Positions 1 through 11,437 of a stretch of 64,000 nt of DNA are shown piece by piece (positions within the stretch are counted from its first letter, which is position 1; each line of letters starts with the position of its first letter). The position numbers and the translations under genes were made by a program. Source of the stretch: Glaciozyma antarctica PI12 (lineage: Eukaryota; Basidiomycota; Microbotryomycetes; Kriegeriales; Camptobasidiaceae); NCBI GenBank assembly GCA_002917775.1, contig KZ627155.1, positions 344,675 through 408,674 on the forward strand. Reading direction: 5' to 3'. Under the pieces are notes generated by a model. It did not search any database, was not told the origin of the DNA, and saw only the letters and a program-made list of their open reading frames with translations.

Positions 1-677
1 CCGCTCGCTCAGAGGACCCCAGAACAGAGGACCGATACAGTAGCCAGCCACGAAAATCGATATGGTAAGTACACCGACGAGCTGGCCAACGTTGAAGTGC
101 GCCACGATAGCAGGGATGAGGTTTGAGGGGGCCGAGGAGGCAAACGCTGAGGAGAATCGAGGTCAGCAGTGGCCTAGTTTGTTGGGCTCGTATCTCGCCG
201 CTTCGTTTCTTAAGGCTGGAGGAAAGGCACGATTGCCTTGCCAACCCGCCTAAGAGAACCCGAGCGGATCGAAACAGAACCCGAGAGTTTGGGGGAAGAA
301 GACTCACTGGCGTTCAAAACGAGCAATCCCGAGAACGCCGTAAGAAACCAGCGGTAGTTGGCGCTCCACGTGAACGGCGACAGGTGCTCCCTCCCTTTCA
401 TCGTAACGAGAAACGGGTCGACCTGCTCCACCTCGACCTGCATCCCCTTCTCCGCCTTTTCCTTCATCCCCCCGCGCGCCTCGAGATCCAGCTCCTCGGT
501 GAGCGTTGCCGTGCTGTGCGTACTGTCGTTCTCCTCGATTCGATCCTGGCGAGAGATGGTGGGGACGGCGGGAGAGCAGGGCGCGTGGCGGGAGGAAGCA
601 GAGGCCGATCTGGCGCGTGCCAGTGCGGCTTGTTCGTGTTCTTGAGAGATTGAGCGGGCGAGGCCTTCAAAAGGCAT
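1..677 (-). CDS. MFS transporter (DHA1-like), 5' part only
   Basis: The start of a major facilitator superfamily permease whose remainder lies left of the window. Exon 1 runs 677-308 and exon 2 from 146 to the window edge, with an intron at 307-147 (GTGAGT...CTCAG). Exon 1 encodes a polar cytosolic N-terminus of about 100 residues and then the first membrane helix (FLTAFSGLLVLNA). Splicing restores the codon across the junction to give NATFASSAPSNLIPAI, and the next helix is followed by GPLFWGPLSER, the MFS motif A loop of the drug:H+ antiporter-1 group. Substrate cannot be told. The intron of about 160 nt is longer than most here. Family assignment is firm; function is inferred only at family level. 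Confidence 0.85.
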
Positions 678-1669
678 GGTGCGTTGGTCCTGTTGAAATG
701 AATGAGCTAAGAAGAGCAGAGCACCGCGTGAGCAGAAATCTGCTTGGAGAGCGGAGCCGTGCGTGCCGACCGCCCATCGTGAGCCGTGACGCAGCGAAAC
801 TCAAATTTTCCTTTCGGCAGCTTGCTCTCGCGATTGGGAACGGATTGGTTGTAACTTGTAGAAGAGCAGCAAATGTGAGCGAGGCTTGGCGAGGCTGAAG
901 CTCCGATCCCTCCGACTCCGACAGATGTTTGGCCTGCCTTGGGCCTGCCTTGGGCCTGCGAAGAATTGCAGGTTCTTCCTCTTCAAGTTCGTATCGTGGC
1001 CGAGAAGAGGGTGGATTGAGCAGATGTAACAGCAGTTGTTCTAAAAGGAAGGTCTTGTATGTACTCTGCGAAAACAAGGAAAGTGAGGAGGAGTTGAAAA
1101 TCCCCGGAGGATTGCGAAGGGCTTCGACTCGGGGCAGGGCGACGACGACAAGATCACTCTGGCTCTTATTCAGGGTCGTCCTGTACAAGCGAAGCTTATC
1201 AGCCAATTTCGACGCAGACAGGTCGGAGGAGGAGCGACAAGCGCAGCTGATTCGCTCGCTCGCTCTCTCTCGACGTGATTTTGTCTCCAGCGCCTCTCAG
1301 TCTTTTCGCAGCCATTGGAGTCACGCTAAAACACCTTTTTAAGCGTCTGGAGTTTTACCAAACGCAGAAGGAGAAGCGAAGGAGCGCAGAAACTCCGACG
1401 ACGAGCTCTTTCTTCGCTTCAAAGGCTCTGATGGACTCTAAACACGGCGAATCACTTCACGTATACTTGTAGGACCTGGACTGGGCCGTTGGAAGTACTG
1501 CGTAGCGTTGAAGCCGCTCTGAATAAATCCTCGGCCAAAGGAAATTAAAGTCGGCAGACCCCTGGAAAAACAAGGAAATTGAATTTCTGGTTGACTCGTT
1601 GCAGCCCGACGACGACGACGACGAAGCCGCCCCCTTTCCCCCTCCCGCGCACTTCCCCAAAAGCTCAAG
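678..1669. other. Intergenic region between the divergent MFS and eIF2 gamma genes
   Basis: About 990 nt separating two divergently transcribed starts. Open frames cross it on both strands but give arginine- and serine-rich low-complexity translations with no family resemblance and no plausible splice pattern, so no gene is called. It contains a short tandem repeat at 931-960 and a GAC trinucleotide run near 1607-1625, just before the eIF2 gamma start. It presumably holds both promoters. Confidence 0.5.
931..960. repeat. Tandem repeat, three units of about 10 nt
   Basis: Three consecutive copies of a unit reading GGCCTGCCTT, the last incomplete, in the intergenic region upstream of eIF2 gamma. 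Confidence 0.8.
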
Positions 1670-4011
1670 ATGGCAGCCCGCTCTCCCCTCTCGCAATCGC
1701 ACCAAACGGCCGACTCGAGCGACGATTCCGGCTCGGAGAACGAAGCGCCGTCGAGCAAACTCGCTGCTCTCGCCCTCGTCGAGGAGGTCGAGATCGATGT
1801 CGAATCTCTCAACCCCCTTAGTCCCGAGGTCATCTGCAAGCAGGCTACCATCAACATCGGTAAGTCAGCGCGTGCGACGAGAAGGGAGGAGGAGCTGGGA
1901 GGAGGAGCTGGGAGGAGGGAGTCGTGTGCGCCAGAAGAGAGCTCCGGGTAGCAAGGGAGCGTGGCGGGGAGCCGGCGGAGTGGCTGGTGGGGTTGTGGTG
2001 GAGTATTGGAGAGCTTACAGGGACGCGTGGAGGGTTCGAGACGCCCTGGGAGGAGATTTGCTCGCGCCACGAGGTCGCGGTGGTCGGGGAAGCTTTTGTC
2101 GCGCAGGCGGGCGCGCGGGCTGGAGGAACGTGGCAGGTGGACAGTGGAGCTGGTGGAGGTACATGGCGGCTGGCAAGGGTGAAGAGAGAGGGCGAGGGGC
2201 AGCTCCTTTGCGGAGGGGAGCAGGTGCCAGCTCTTCTTCCCTTTGTGAAGGACACAGCGAGCGAACGCCTGAACTAGGACTGACGCTGTTATTTGCTCTC
2301 CTCAGGAACCATTGGACACGTCGCCCACGGAAAGTCCCAGACTGTCAAGGCCATCTCGGGAGTGCAGACTGTGCGATTCAAGAACGAGCTCGAGAGGAAC
2401 ATTACGATCAAGCTTGGTTACGCCAACGCCAAGGTGCGTTCTTCTGGGTGCGAGGGAGCTGGAGGAAGCTGACGATGAGAACGCACCGCAGATCTACAAG
2501 TGCGAGAGCGACGATTGCGCGCGGCCAGGATGCTACAAGAGTTACAGCTCTGACAAGGAGGACCGACCGCCTTGCGAGGTTCCCGGCTGCGGTAGCCGCA
2601 TGAAGCTCCTCCGGTGCGTGCTTTCCTTGCTCCTCGTCTGAACGACGTTGACCGTTAGCGCAGCCACGTCTCGTTCGTCGATTGCCCCGGTCACGACATT
2701 CTCATGGCGACCATGCTCAACGGTGCTGCCGTCATGGACGCCGCTCTCCTCCTCATTGCCGCCAACGAGCCCTGTCCTCAACCCCAGACTTCCGAGCATC
2801 TCGCCGCTATCGAGATCATGAAGCTCGAGCACATCCTCGTCCTCCAAGTTCGTCGTTCCCCTCGCTTCCCCCCGTACTCCAGCTAACGCGCACGCGCGTA
2901 GAACAAGGTCGACCTCATTCGCGAGCAGCAGGCGGACGAGCACCACCAGTCCATCCTCACTTTCGTCAAGGGCACAGTGGCCGACTCGGCGCCCATCATT
3001 CCCATCTCGGCTCAGCTGCGGTACAACATCGACGCGCTCGTCGAGTACATCGTCACCAAGATCCCTGTCCCTATTCGTGACTTCCAGACGAGCCCCAAGC
3101 TCATCGTCATTCGCTCGTTCGATGTCAACAAGCCTGGAGCCGAGGTGCACGAGCTCAAGGGTGGAGTCGCCGGAGGAAGTTTGTTGAAGGGAGTGTTGAG
3201 GGTGCGTTCGTTTCGCCGTGTGCGCACGGAAGGAGCTGATGCGTGTGCGAGTAGTTGGGACAGGAGATTGAGGTGCGACCGGGAGTCGTGTCGAAGGATT
3301 CCGAGGGCAAGATCCACTGCAGGCCTATTCGGAGCAAGATCATCACGCTTTTGGCGGAGAAGAACGAGCTCAAGTTTGCAGTGCCTGGAGGACTCATCGG
3401 AGTCGGAACGCGTGCGTTTCTCTCGTCGTTTCAGGGCGAATGGAGCTGATGCGTGCGAGCAGTCATCGACCCTCAGCTTACGCGTGGAGATCGTCTTGTG
3501 GGACAAGTGCTCGGGTCAAAGGGATCCCTTCCTTCGATCTACACCGAGATTGAGATCAACTACTTCCTCCTGCGACGACTGCTCGGAGTCAAGACGGACG
3601 ACAAGAAGCAGACGAAGGTGCGTTCCGTTCCTCTCTCTCCTCGAACGCCTCGCTAACCCTTCTCGCAGGTTCAAAAATTGACCAGTTCGTCCGCGCGCAC
3701 CTCCTTTACCGACGTTGACTGACCACCGCGCGCGCAGAGAACGAAGTCCTCATGGTCAACATCGGTTCGACGTCCGAAGGAGGTCGCGTCGTCTCCGTCA
3801 AGGCCGACATGGCCAAGATCCTCCTCAACACTCCCGCAGCGACCGAGATCGGAGAGAAGGTGGCGTTGAGTCGTCGGATTGACAAGCATTGGCGATTGAT
3901 TGGTGAGTTTTCGCTTCGTTGAGTTGGAGGGAAGAGAGCTGATGTGCGTTGGGTGCAGGATGGGGAACGATGAAGCGAGGGATCGAGTACGAGTTGCCGG
4001 CGGATTATTGA
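1670..4011 (+). CDS. GCD11: Translation initiation factor eIF2, gamma subunit
   Basis: The GTPase subunit of eIF2, which with alpha and beta carries initiator Met-tRNA to the 40S ribosome. Ten exons: 1670-1859, 2306-2433, 2492-2613, 2664-2847, 2902-3201, 3255-3411, 3463-3617, 3669-3684, 3738-3902 and 3959-4011, summing to 490 codons (489 aa, a normal length). Visible motifs are the P-loop [10 protein letters not shown] (split from exon 1 by a long intron), a Cys cluster with CARPGC and CEVPGC, the G3 motif DCPGHD, G4 NKVD, and the domain II/III signatures GQEIEVRPG and [11 protein letters not shown]-like. The start gives an acidic N-terminal extension as in other fungi. Exon 8 is only 16 nt. 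Identification is very secure. Confidence 0.97.
1860..2305 (+). other. Unusually long first intron (446 nt) of eIF2 gamma
   Basis: GTAAGT donor, CTGAC near the 3' end and CTCCTCAG acceptor. It interrupts the codon just before the GTPase P-loop. It is strongly purine-rich on the coding strand and holds a near-perfect direct repeat of GGAGGAGGAGCTGG-like units around 1887-1918. Every other intron in this gene is about 45-60 nt. Confidence 0.85.
3669..3684 (+). other. 16-nt microexon of eIF2 gamma
   Basis: Flanked by an upstream CTCGCAG acceptor and a GTTCGT donor. It encodes VQKLT plus the first base of Lys, joining KQTK to KNEVLMVN as the family requires. The whole coding sequence is in frame only if this exon is included. 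Confidence 0.9.
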
Positions 4012-4332
4012 GTGGTTCGTTTGGGGCTCCTTTGATGTAACGCAGCCATGGAGGTGGAGCTGTTCGTTGTGGTCGACGGAGAGAGAGGAGGAATGAGGCG
4101 AGTATTCAACTTTTCGTCTGCTCTCGCTCTTGCTCTCTCAACTCGACGTGTCACTCCTCTTCGTACTGCATCGTCCACCCTTACTTGCTTCAATCAAGTT
4201 TCTCGAGGAAGAACAAGTCGAGTTCAAGTGAAAGTTTGACTCAGTTTCTAACTGCGTAACTCGAGCGCCTTCCCTCCCCTCCGCTACGCCAGAGTCGGGT
4301 CCACCACCTCCCCTCTCCTCCCCCCTCCAGCC

Positions 4333-5431
4333 ATGTCTCTCTCTCGATCCGTCGCACGCCAGCTCTTGCGTTCGGCCCCTCGTGCTGTTGCTGCCCCCAG
4401 GTAAGCCAACGTTGTCCCCGCCCCACAGCCAAAAGAACTAACTCTCCCTCCCCCAGCGTCCGCTTCGCCTCGACCGCCGCCGTCACCGACCCCAAGGCCA
4501 AGGCCAGCGCTCTCATCGACGCTCTCCCTGGAAACTCGATCCTCTCCAAGACCGGATGGATCGCTTTCACCACCGCCGTCTCGGGCGCCGCCATCAGTGA
4601 GGAGCTGTTCGTCCTCAACGAGGAGGTCGTCATCTTGGGATCCTTTGTCGTCTTCCTCGGCTACGTCTCGACTCTTGTTCGCGAGCCCTACCGCGTCTGG
4701 GCAGATGGACAGATCCAGGTGCGTACCCGACGTGCTCTATCGGTCTTTTCTGGCCCAGAGGCCCTCGCTGGGCGGGAGAATTCGGAGCTGATGGAACGGT
4801 GCTGTTGCTCCCTGTAGAAAGTCACCGATATCCTGAACGTCTCGAGGGCTAGCCACACGGACGCCGTCAAGACGAGGATCGACTCGGTCGGAGAGCTCAA
4901 GGACGTTGAGGCGCTCACCAAGACTCTCTTCGAGCTTTCCAAGGTACGCTTTCCTCCCTTTCCCCTGCCCTCTCCTTCGCCTTCTCCATCGCCTACACGC
5001 TCCCTCGACGTTCTCACACCACCGCCATTCTCCTCCCACCGCCGCCCCAACCTCAGCAGACCACCCACTCGACCCGCCCACCCCGCAACTCAACACGCAC
5101 TAACCCCCACACCCGCCTGCAGGAGACCGCCTCCCTCGAGCACGAGACCTTCGCCCTGCGCCAGAAGGCCGCCATCACGGCCGAGGTCAAGTCTGTCCTC
5201 GACTCGTGGGTCCGCCACGAGGCTCAGGTCCGCGAGGCAGAGCAGCGCGAGCTCGATCTCGTCGCGTCCTGTCCTCCGTCCAGAAGCAGCTCTCCGACAA
5301 GAAGCTCCAGCGTGAGATCCTTCTTGCGTCTGTTGCTGAGATTGAGAGTGAGTTTCGCGTTTCGCGCTGAGAGGGAGGGAGGGGAGCTGATGAGAGTGTG
5401 CGCAGACCTCGTCAAGTCCAAGGCGATCTAA
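4333..5431 (+). CDS. ATP4: Mitochondrial F1Fo ATP synthase subunit b (subunit 4)
   Basis: Peripheral-stalk subunit linking Fo to F1 in the inner mitochondrial membrane. Exons 4333-4400, 4457-4718, 4818-4943, 5123-5347 and 5406-5431. The N-terminus (MSLSRSVARQLLRSAPRA) is a typical matrix presequence. It is followed by the conserved SKTGWIAFTT segment, two hydrophobic stretches (EEVVILGSFVVFLGYVSTLV) and the helical stalk region ending in LVKSKAI. About 235 aa expected, normal for the family. Exon lengths sum to one base short of whole codons. The frame changes within about 5258-5275 in exon 4, between EQRELDLV and VLSSVQKQL. A one-base deletion or consensus error explains this better than an intron, since no splice sites are present. 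Confidence 0.93.
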
Positions 5432-6183
5432 ATGATGGAGTGAAGGCGTGGAGAAGTTAGATGGAGTGAAGAGAGGCCTGGTGGGCCTGGCGGTTGCTCA
5501 AGTCCAAAAGACTTGGGACGGAACGGAGGGTGTAACGAGACCTCGTCTCCAACGAGCCTCGGTGACCCCGCTCGTGTCTCTGCTCTTCGTTCCGCTGCTC
5601 GATTCTGCTCCAGTGCTTTGGTTTAGGACCTCTAAGCTGATGCCTTCGATGCGGACGTCGTCGAATGCGGAGCCGCACTCGCTGACGAACCTCCGCGCCC
5701 TCTTCGTTGGATTCGTAGAGAGAACCAGGCTCAGTCTCCCTTCTTTCGAATACAGCCCACAGAGCTCGCTGATACAGTCGGTCTGTACTCTTCGAACGAG
5801 CGTGCAGCCAAAGCGCAGCGCAAAACACAAAGGTTGAAAGTCGTCTTGGTCCAGGCAGGAACGACAGGTGCTGGGCGACCGCGCTCCTCGAACTCTCTTT
5901 CCATATCGCACTCTCGCCAACTATCGCAAGGCGTTGAACGACCTCACCTTTAGCCCAGCTACAAGCGACGTACAGACGCCTGGAGATATCGATCGCAGAC
6001 CGGCCTCTCTCCGCGAACACCCAACTCCTGTTCGTCTCGCTCCATCAGAGACCGGCCGCACTCAGGCCTACTTCCTCCCCACTCTATCAACTACTTAACC
6101 GACCCACCTGGCCACTCCCAACACTCCTTCCGGTCTCACGCCCTTCAAGGCGCCCGCGCCCCGAGTGACGCTCCTCCTCCGCC
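5432..6183. other. Intergenic region upstream of the LIM/RhoGAP gene
   Basis: About 750 nt between two same-strand genes. Open frames on both strands overlap here without codon pattern or family resemblance, so none is called. It should hold the ATP4 3' end and the promoter of the next gene. Confidence 0.5.
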
Positions 6184-9100
6184 ATGCCGTCGTCCTCCCA
6201 CCACCAATCTCAACAGCCAGAAGCCAGCACCTCCTCCTACGCCTATTCGACGCCCCTCTCTTCTTCCCCTCCTCGTCGACCGCGAGACCTGGACTCGCGA
6301 ACCGGTTCGCCATCCCGTTCGAACGGCGGCGGATGGGGAGGTCCAGATGCCGTAGAGGGCCTCTCGCGCTCGCCTAGGGGATCTCCTGGGCCCGAGTACA
6401 GGAACAGTGAGGGGGTAGGACGCTCGAGAGGGGGCTCAGGAGGGGAGAGAAGTCTGGGATCAGAGGGGCGGACCGCCAGCAGCGAGAACCTGGGAGCTGG
6501 GCTCGCGGGCAGGGGAGCAGGACGAGGAGCAGGCCTACCGCCTATCAACACTACGCACCTACACCCTTCTTCGTCCAACTCGCACGCAGCAGGATCAGCC
6601 TCGTCGACCCACTCCTCCCCCGCCTCGTCCCCTCGTATGCTCGCCAGCCCCGCCGCGCAACAAGCTCACCTCCCTCCCTCCTCCCACTCTCACCCCCACC
6701 CACCACCCTCTCCCTCAGCCTCTTCTCACACCCAACTACAACCTCCTCAGCGCTACCCCTCCCCCACGTCCTCGACTCGCTCCCCTTCTCATCCAACACA
6801 CACTCCCGACCGCTCCAACTCGGGCGGCAGCGGCTCGAGCACCTCACATCAGAATGATGGAGGGAGTGGAGATTCTCATGGACGATCGAATGGGACTGTG
6901 GCGACGAGGGAGGGAGGGACGCAGGCGTGCGCGAAGTGCGAGCTGCCGATGACGGGACAGTTTGTGAGGGCGTTGGGGACGGTGTATCATCTGGATTGCT
7001 TTCGATGCCAGGTACGTCGAGTCGTAGATTCTCCTCCTCCTTTTCTACTGCCAGGGTCAGCAGCTCGGACGCTCAGGCCTTGCTCAACCTCCCACCTCTG
7101 CTACCGGTTCGCATGGGGGAGCAGGAGCTGATCAGTTTGGGCTTTGTAGGACTGCAGCAAAGTCGTCGCGTCCAAGTTCTTCCCCGTCGACGCGGGCGAC
7201 GGTAGCGGGCGACAGTTCCCGCTTTGCGAGACGGACTATTTTCGACGGCTGGGCTTGCTATGCACCAAGTGCGGAGCAGCGTTGCGAGGGAGCTACATCA
7301 CTGCGCTCGGTACGTACCTCTGATACTGGCGAAGGAGGTTATGGGAGCTGACGAGATGCCGCGCGCAGACATGAAGTTCCACGTAGAGCACTTTACGTGC
7401 TCGGTTTGTCCGACCGTCTTTGGACCGCAAGATTCTTACTACGAGCATGCTGGATCGGTTTACTGCCATTTCCATTACTCGACTCGCTTCGCCGTCAAGT
7501 GTACCGGCTGTCGTACCGCCATCCTCAAGCAGTTTGTCGAGATCAACCGGAACAGCACCGACGAGCATTGGCATCCCGAGTGCTACATGATTCACAAGGT
7601 GCGTCGAGCTGTGTGCTTTGTACAGACTCGCTAGCTGACGCGCGGTCCTGCGAGCAGTTCTGGAACATCAAGCTCGCGCCCGCACCCGCCGTCAAGGCGA
7701 TCGAACCTCCAGAACCCACCTCCTCCACCTCCACCGACGTCGTCCGTCCCGTCGAATCCGCCCGCGACGCTACTGGTCCTCCCTCTCGCGCACTCGACGA
7801 AGACGAATACCTCGCACAGGAGCAGAGCGAGACGGCCGTGTCGCTCAAGGAGCGGCAGAAGCAGATGGAGGAGCAGGTTTATAGGATCTGGACGGTCTTG
7901 TCGGCGTTCGAGGAGAGTAGCGCGGCGTGCATTTCGGAGATGCTGAGGCATGTCAGCTCGGGGCATTATATCGAGGGCGTGAGGATGGCGGAGAAGTTTG
8001 TCTTGCACGTTGAGACGCTCTTTTCCGCTATCGACGACCTTTCGGTGCAGTTCAAGCAGGCGGGAGCGAAGGGTGCGTTATTTCGAGTGGGGGATTGAGC
8101 TGGGAGCTGATGAAAGACTCGCGCAGATATCTCGCACGTCCGCGAAGCTCGAATGCTCTGCAAGAAGGTCGTCAACTTCTTCTCCCTCCTCTCGCACACG
8201 CACGAGACGGGCGCGCGCAAGATGTCGATAACGCAGGAACTCCTCTCCCTCGTCACCGGCCTCGCGCACTACCTCAAGATCCTCATCCGCATCGCCCTCA
8301 CCGCAGCTCTCAAGCTCGAACGCGAGTACGCCAACATGACCGCCATCGGCCACTTCCTCAGCCGCCTCGACCGACTCGCCCGCGATCCCGAAGCCAGCAA
8401 GTTCTCCCCCGCTGCGATCCTGCCCTCGCCGACTGGAGGAGAAGTCGTCAAGGCACGCGCGTACGGGTACAAGAGCCTACGGAGAGCGGTCGGGACGCTC
8501 GTTGGGCAGGGAGAGGCGACGACGGATTTGTGCGAAGGGTGCAGGTTGACGGTCGAGGAGGAGTGCGCGAGGTTCGGGACGAGCTTGAGGTGGCATCTTC
8601 CGTGCTTGCGGTGTGCGAACTGCGGGAAAGCGGCGAGCAAGGAGCGCGAAGGAGTGCCGGAGGCGGAGGGGCAGCCTGAGGGGGTGTATTTGAAGGAGTT
8701 TAGGATCGAGCCGGTGCTGGGGGAGGAGGGGAGGAGCCCGAGGCTCAAGGGCGGGCAGACGTTCTGTGCTGAATGTGGGCCGGCGGCAGCGAGGGAGGGT
8801 TTCGAATACGTTACGCGGTTGGAGCAGTACGCGTTCTTGCTGTGCGTCGCGCTCAACAAGCTGTACGCGCTGCTGAAGCAGCGGGGAGTCGTGCCTACCT
8901 CACCAGGTGCGTTCCTTTTTCTCGTACGCTTGATACTGTCTCTAACGTTGGCTTCTTTTGCAGTCGACACGGAAGAAGGCTCGGCGGAGGTCGGGGAGCG
9001 AACACTCTACGACGCCTACCGCGATTCGACCGACATCAAGCGCATGAAGTCCGTCAACCTCGATCGCAAGCTCTCGTCGACCACTGCACGGATACCGAAA

Positions 9101-10993
9101 CGGTCGACCGTCATTCAGAGCCCGACAGGCCGCGTCGCTCAGCCTACCGACTCCTCCACCCCGCCTCTCCCCTCCGCCAAACCGCCCGTACCCTCTCGGA
9201 AGGACCAACCCCTCGTCGATACCGCTCGCGGAATCACCCTTCCTCGACCTACCCCTCCCCAGCCGCCTCAGGCGCAACGATCTCTCCCCAACGAGATCAC
9301 CTCCGAGAACAATCGTCGACCTCCCTTCGCGCGCGCTACGACCGCAGTTCAAGTCGTCGACGACCAGTCACCGGACCAGGCGCCCATCCAGTACGGTCCT
9401 CCTGTTCTCAACGTCGCTCCAGAGCCGCCGACGCAGGCCGAGGACGAGTTCCAGTTCGTCGACGCGCCGCAGCCCCAGGAGACGGCGGAGCAGGGACGGC
9501 GGTACCTCCCGCCTCGAACTGGGACGCTTCTCTCAGAGCTTTCGGCGCTCGAGTACTTTATCGTCAAGCACGTCGCGGCGCTCATGCTCGCGAGCGAGAA
9601 CTCGGCGTTCAAGGACGTGGCGCCGCTAGACGACCTCCTCGAGATGATTGATGCGCGGAAGAACACGTTCTGGGGCAAGCTGTTCAAGGGCGGGAAGGAG
9701 AAGAAGGACGTCAAGAAGAAGGGTGCGTCGCGCTTTTTCTCTCGCGTGGTTTGAGCGTTGACGACGATTCGCGCTGCAGGCGTTTTCGGTATCCCTCTCG
9801 ATGTGCTCGTCGAGCGGAACGGCGCCGACTCGATGCATGGTGCTGGTCCGGGGTCGCTTCGCGTTCCGAGCTTTGTCGACGACGTGATCTCGGCGATGAA
9901 GCAGATGGGTACGTCCTTCGCTTGACAGCTCACCAGCGCTTCGGCTGACGTTGTTCTGCCTTTCAAGACATGTCTGTCGAAGGTGTCTTCCGCAAGAACG
10001 GCAACATTCGACGGCTTAAGGACCTTTCGGAAGCTCTCGATCGCGATCAAGGCTCCGTCAACCTCTCCGACGAGAACCCAGTTCAGCTCGCCGCGCTCCT
10101 CAAGCGGTTCCTACGCGACCTTCCCGAACCGCTTATGACCTTCAAGCTGTTCCACCTCTTCATCGCGACGCAGCGTACGTTCCAATTCGAGTTCCCCTCC
10201 GCGCCGACGCTGACCTTCGAAGTTCTCTCAGGCGTCGAGAACATCGAGGAGCGCAAGAAGACTATGCACTTCATCTGCTGCCTCATGCCCAAGTGCCACC
10301 GCGATACGATGGAGGCCATCTTCGTCTTCCTCAAGTGGGTCGCCTCCTTCTCGCACGTCGACGAAGAGACGGGTAGCAAGATGGACCTCCAGAACCTCGC
10401 TACCGTCATCTGCCCCAACATCCTCTACTCGAAGGGGAAGGATCCTTACAAGGACGAGAGCTTCTCCGCTGTCCGCGCCGTCAACGAGCTGCTCGAGTAT
10501 CAGGACGAGTTCTGGCAGGTACGTCGTCTCGAGATGCTGGCTTCGATCTCCCACGCTGACGTTCTGCACCTCAGATCCCAGAAGAGTTCGCCTCAATCCT
10601 CAACGACCAAGAGCTCTTCAACAACCCCTCTCAGCTCACCTCGAAAGAGATCCTCGCGCGAGGTTCGTTGCCCTTCCTAGCCTCGTTCTTCCAGCGCTGA
10701 CGAAGTCGTGCCTGACAGCGGAGAACTACGTACGGTCGAACAAGACTCGGAACGGCGCTACTCGAGGAGAGATCCATCCCCAGCGACCCGACCTTCAACA
10801 AGCGTGGAGCGCGCCTGCAGTCGTCCGCCCCGGAGGCAACTCTACGCGCACGCACAGCGAGCGACCCGTTTCGTTCTCCACCTACGTGCCAAACCCCGCC
10901 AACCTCCCGCTGCTACGACCACCTTTCCAGGCAGACCGACCGTTGATCGGCCAATCCAGCAGCTTCCAAGGACCCCTCCCCTCGACGTCCTAC

Positions 10994-11027
<34 letters not shown>

Positions 11028-11137
11028 CGTACCCACGGCACTCTCCTCCGTCTGGCGACCCTTCCTTCCGACGCCCGAACGACCCCCCTTCGCGAGGGCC
11101 GAACGACGCACCTCGGCAGCAGGTCGCGCTTCGCTGA
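6184..11137 (+). CDS. RGA1: LIM-domain Rho GTPase-activating protein
   Basis: A GAP for Rho/Cdc42-type GTPases in polarity and cell-wall control. Eleven exons (6184-7011, 7150-7309, 7369-7598, 7658-8072, 8127-8906, 8964-9722, 9780-9908, 9968-10174, 10232-10518, 10575-10662, 10719-11137) sum to 1434 codons. The order is a Ser/Pro-rich N-terminus to about residue 245; LIM 1 (CAKCELPM, then HLDCFRCQDC) from about 247; LIM 2 (CTKCGAALRG, HFTCSVC); a coiled region; a third Cys-rich LIM-like module near residues 680-720 (CEGCRLTV, CLRCANCGKA); and a RhoGAP domain from about 1058 (GVFGIPLDVLV) with the arginine finger in GVFRKNGNIRRL. The disordered tail has a polyglutamine tract. It resembles yeast Rga1/Rga2 and S. 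pombe Rga1 in architecture. The intron at 10175-10231 preserves frame. Confidence 0.93.
10995..11027 (+). repeat. CAG microsatellite encoding polyglutamine
   Basis: A CAA codon followed by about ten CAG codons in the last exon of the LIM/RhoGAP gene, encoding a run of glutamines in the disordered C-terminal tail. A likely length-variable site between strains. Confidence 0.9.
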
Positions 11138-11437
11138 GCAGACGCTCCCTCTTCCTTACTTCCCTACATTGTCACCACTACCCCCATTTATTCTCTCTAC
11201 ACCCCTACGCTGTGCCTGCATACCCCCTCTCTCCTTCTTCGGTCCTCATTATTACCCGTCGGTAGGAACGTTCTTTCCGTTTAATGGCCAGCAGCACCTG
11301 TCACAACTACAAACTTGCACTTGAAACCCAGCCTGACCTATTCGCTCGCTACTTCGAGAGAACTGGTGCGCGACGCGAGGCAAATACAATGCAAGATAAA
11401 ACGAACGACGAGATGCAAAACGAAATCCCCTTCCCCC
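11138..11437. other. Intergenic region between convergent RhoGAP and EXO1 3' ends
   Basis: About 300 nt between two convergent stop codons. Nothing coding is supported. It should carry both polyadenylation regions. Confidence 0.5.

Noticed and set aside
667-1206. 179-codon minus-strand open frame upstream of the MFS gene
   Set aside because: Low-complexity translation, no splice logic, no family resemblance; taken as intergenic.
5457-6020. Overlapping minus-strand open frames between ATP4 and the RhoGAP gene
   Set aside because: Two phases are open at once with Arg/Ser-rich products, which is typical of GC-rich non-coding sequence.
10175-10231. Reading straight through this segment as coding sequence of the RhoGAP domain
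   Set aside because: It is open, but it has donor, branch and acceptor signals, and removing it restores the family-typical join; kept as an intron with possible retention.
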